From an uncultured Rhodospirillales bacterium (GTDB lineage: Bacteria > Pseudomonadota > Alphaproteobacteria > Reyranellales > Reyranellaceae), in NCBI GenBank assembly GCA_902825855.1, contig CADECW010000056.1, forward strand, positions 6,438 to 46,750: 40,313 nucleotides of DNA. Direction: 5' to 3'. A program made the position numbers and the translations under genes. Positions within the stretch are counted from its first letter, which is position 1. Each line of letters begins with the position of its first letter. The notes below the pieces were generated by a model that saw nothing but the letters and a program-made list of their open reading frames with translations, was not told the origin of the DNA and did no database searches. This document shows positions 40,284 through 40,313 of this stretch, piece after piece.

Positions 40284-40313
40284 AGACGCTGGGCCGCCGT
40301 CGGCTTCATTGCA

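Noticed and set aside
1..40313. CRISPR arrays, insertion sequences and transposases
   Set aside because: No regularly spaced repeat array and no transposase motif was seen. The only repeats are the REP-like clusters and the short direct repeats listed.

Overview
The window is GC-rich, almost fully coding DNA with strong G/C bias at third codon positions and alphaproteobacterial-looking genes: an OruR-like AraC regulator, a class III cyclase, a MalFG-type ABC importer, and dispersed GTCATCCCGACCGGAG palindromic repeats. I read it as a soil or plant-associated alphaproteobacterium of the Rhizobiales/Rhodospirillales type. The sequence alone does not fix the genus.

Layout. (1) 1-3370: start of a membrane protein (minus), a divergent AraC regulator, a bidirectional hairpin, then a three-gene minus-strand cassette with the look of a toxin-antitoxin operon plus an accessory gene, and an orphan gene fragment. 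(2) 3480-19913: a compact, one-directional phage morphogenesis and lysis module. It runs: small and large terminase, portal, small head protein, scaffold, a DUF5309/SU10-type major capsid protein, head-tail adaptor, tail stabilisation protein, collar protein, GNAT-like protein, an S74-chaperone-tailed protein, fibre-like proteins, a holin-like protein, a GH24 endolysin, embedded Rz/Rz1 spanins, a second collar/fibre protein, and a SAM methyltransferase coupled to that fibre. Nearly every junction is a 1-4 base start/stop overlap. No tape measure, sheath, integrase, repressor or replication gene is visible, so this is a short-tailed (podovirus-type) structural module whose other half is outside the window or lost. 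(3) 19969-26243: host accessory genes. These are a secreted GH17-like glycosidase with RTX and DUF4214 modules, an adenylate cyclase with triplicated extracytoplasmic repeats, two probable pseudogenes (one an RTX C-terminus), a zinc-ribbon protein, an exported histidine phosphatase, a dimeric-barrel protein and an exported small protein. (4) 26802-34971: a small natural-product locus. An adenylation-thiolation protein with the textbook leucine code, a cytochrome P450 5 bases downstream, a C-A-T-TE synthetase with a glycine-like code, and a convergent AurF-like diiron oxygenase. (5) 35330-40283: a carbohydrate-type ABC importer operon (two permeases and a Tat-exported binding protein, no ATPase in view), a tiny basic HTH-like protein and a metallo-beta-lactamase-fold hydrolase.

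How the genes work together. The phage block should build and lyse as one transcription unit. The synthetase block predicts a Leu-Gly dipeptide scaffold whose leucyl thioester could be beta-hydroxylated by the P450 and whose amine could be oxidised by the diiron enzyme. Copies of a REP-like palindromic repeat bracket the diiron gene, and one has replaced the last residues of the synthetase. This synthetase/P450/diiron locus is the best candidate for an undescribed system. All functional statements are from reading motifs; no database search was possible.
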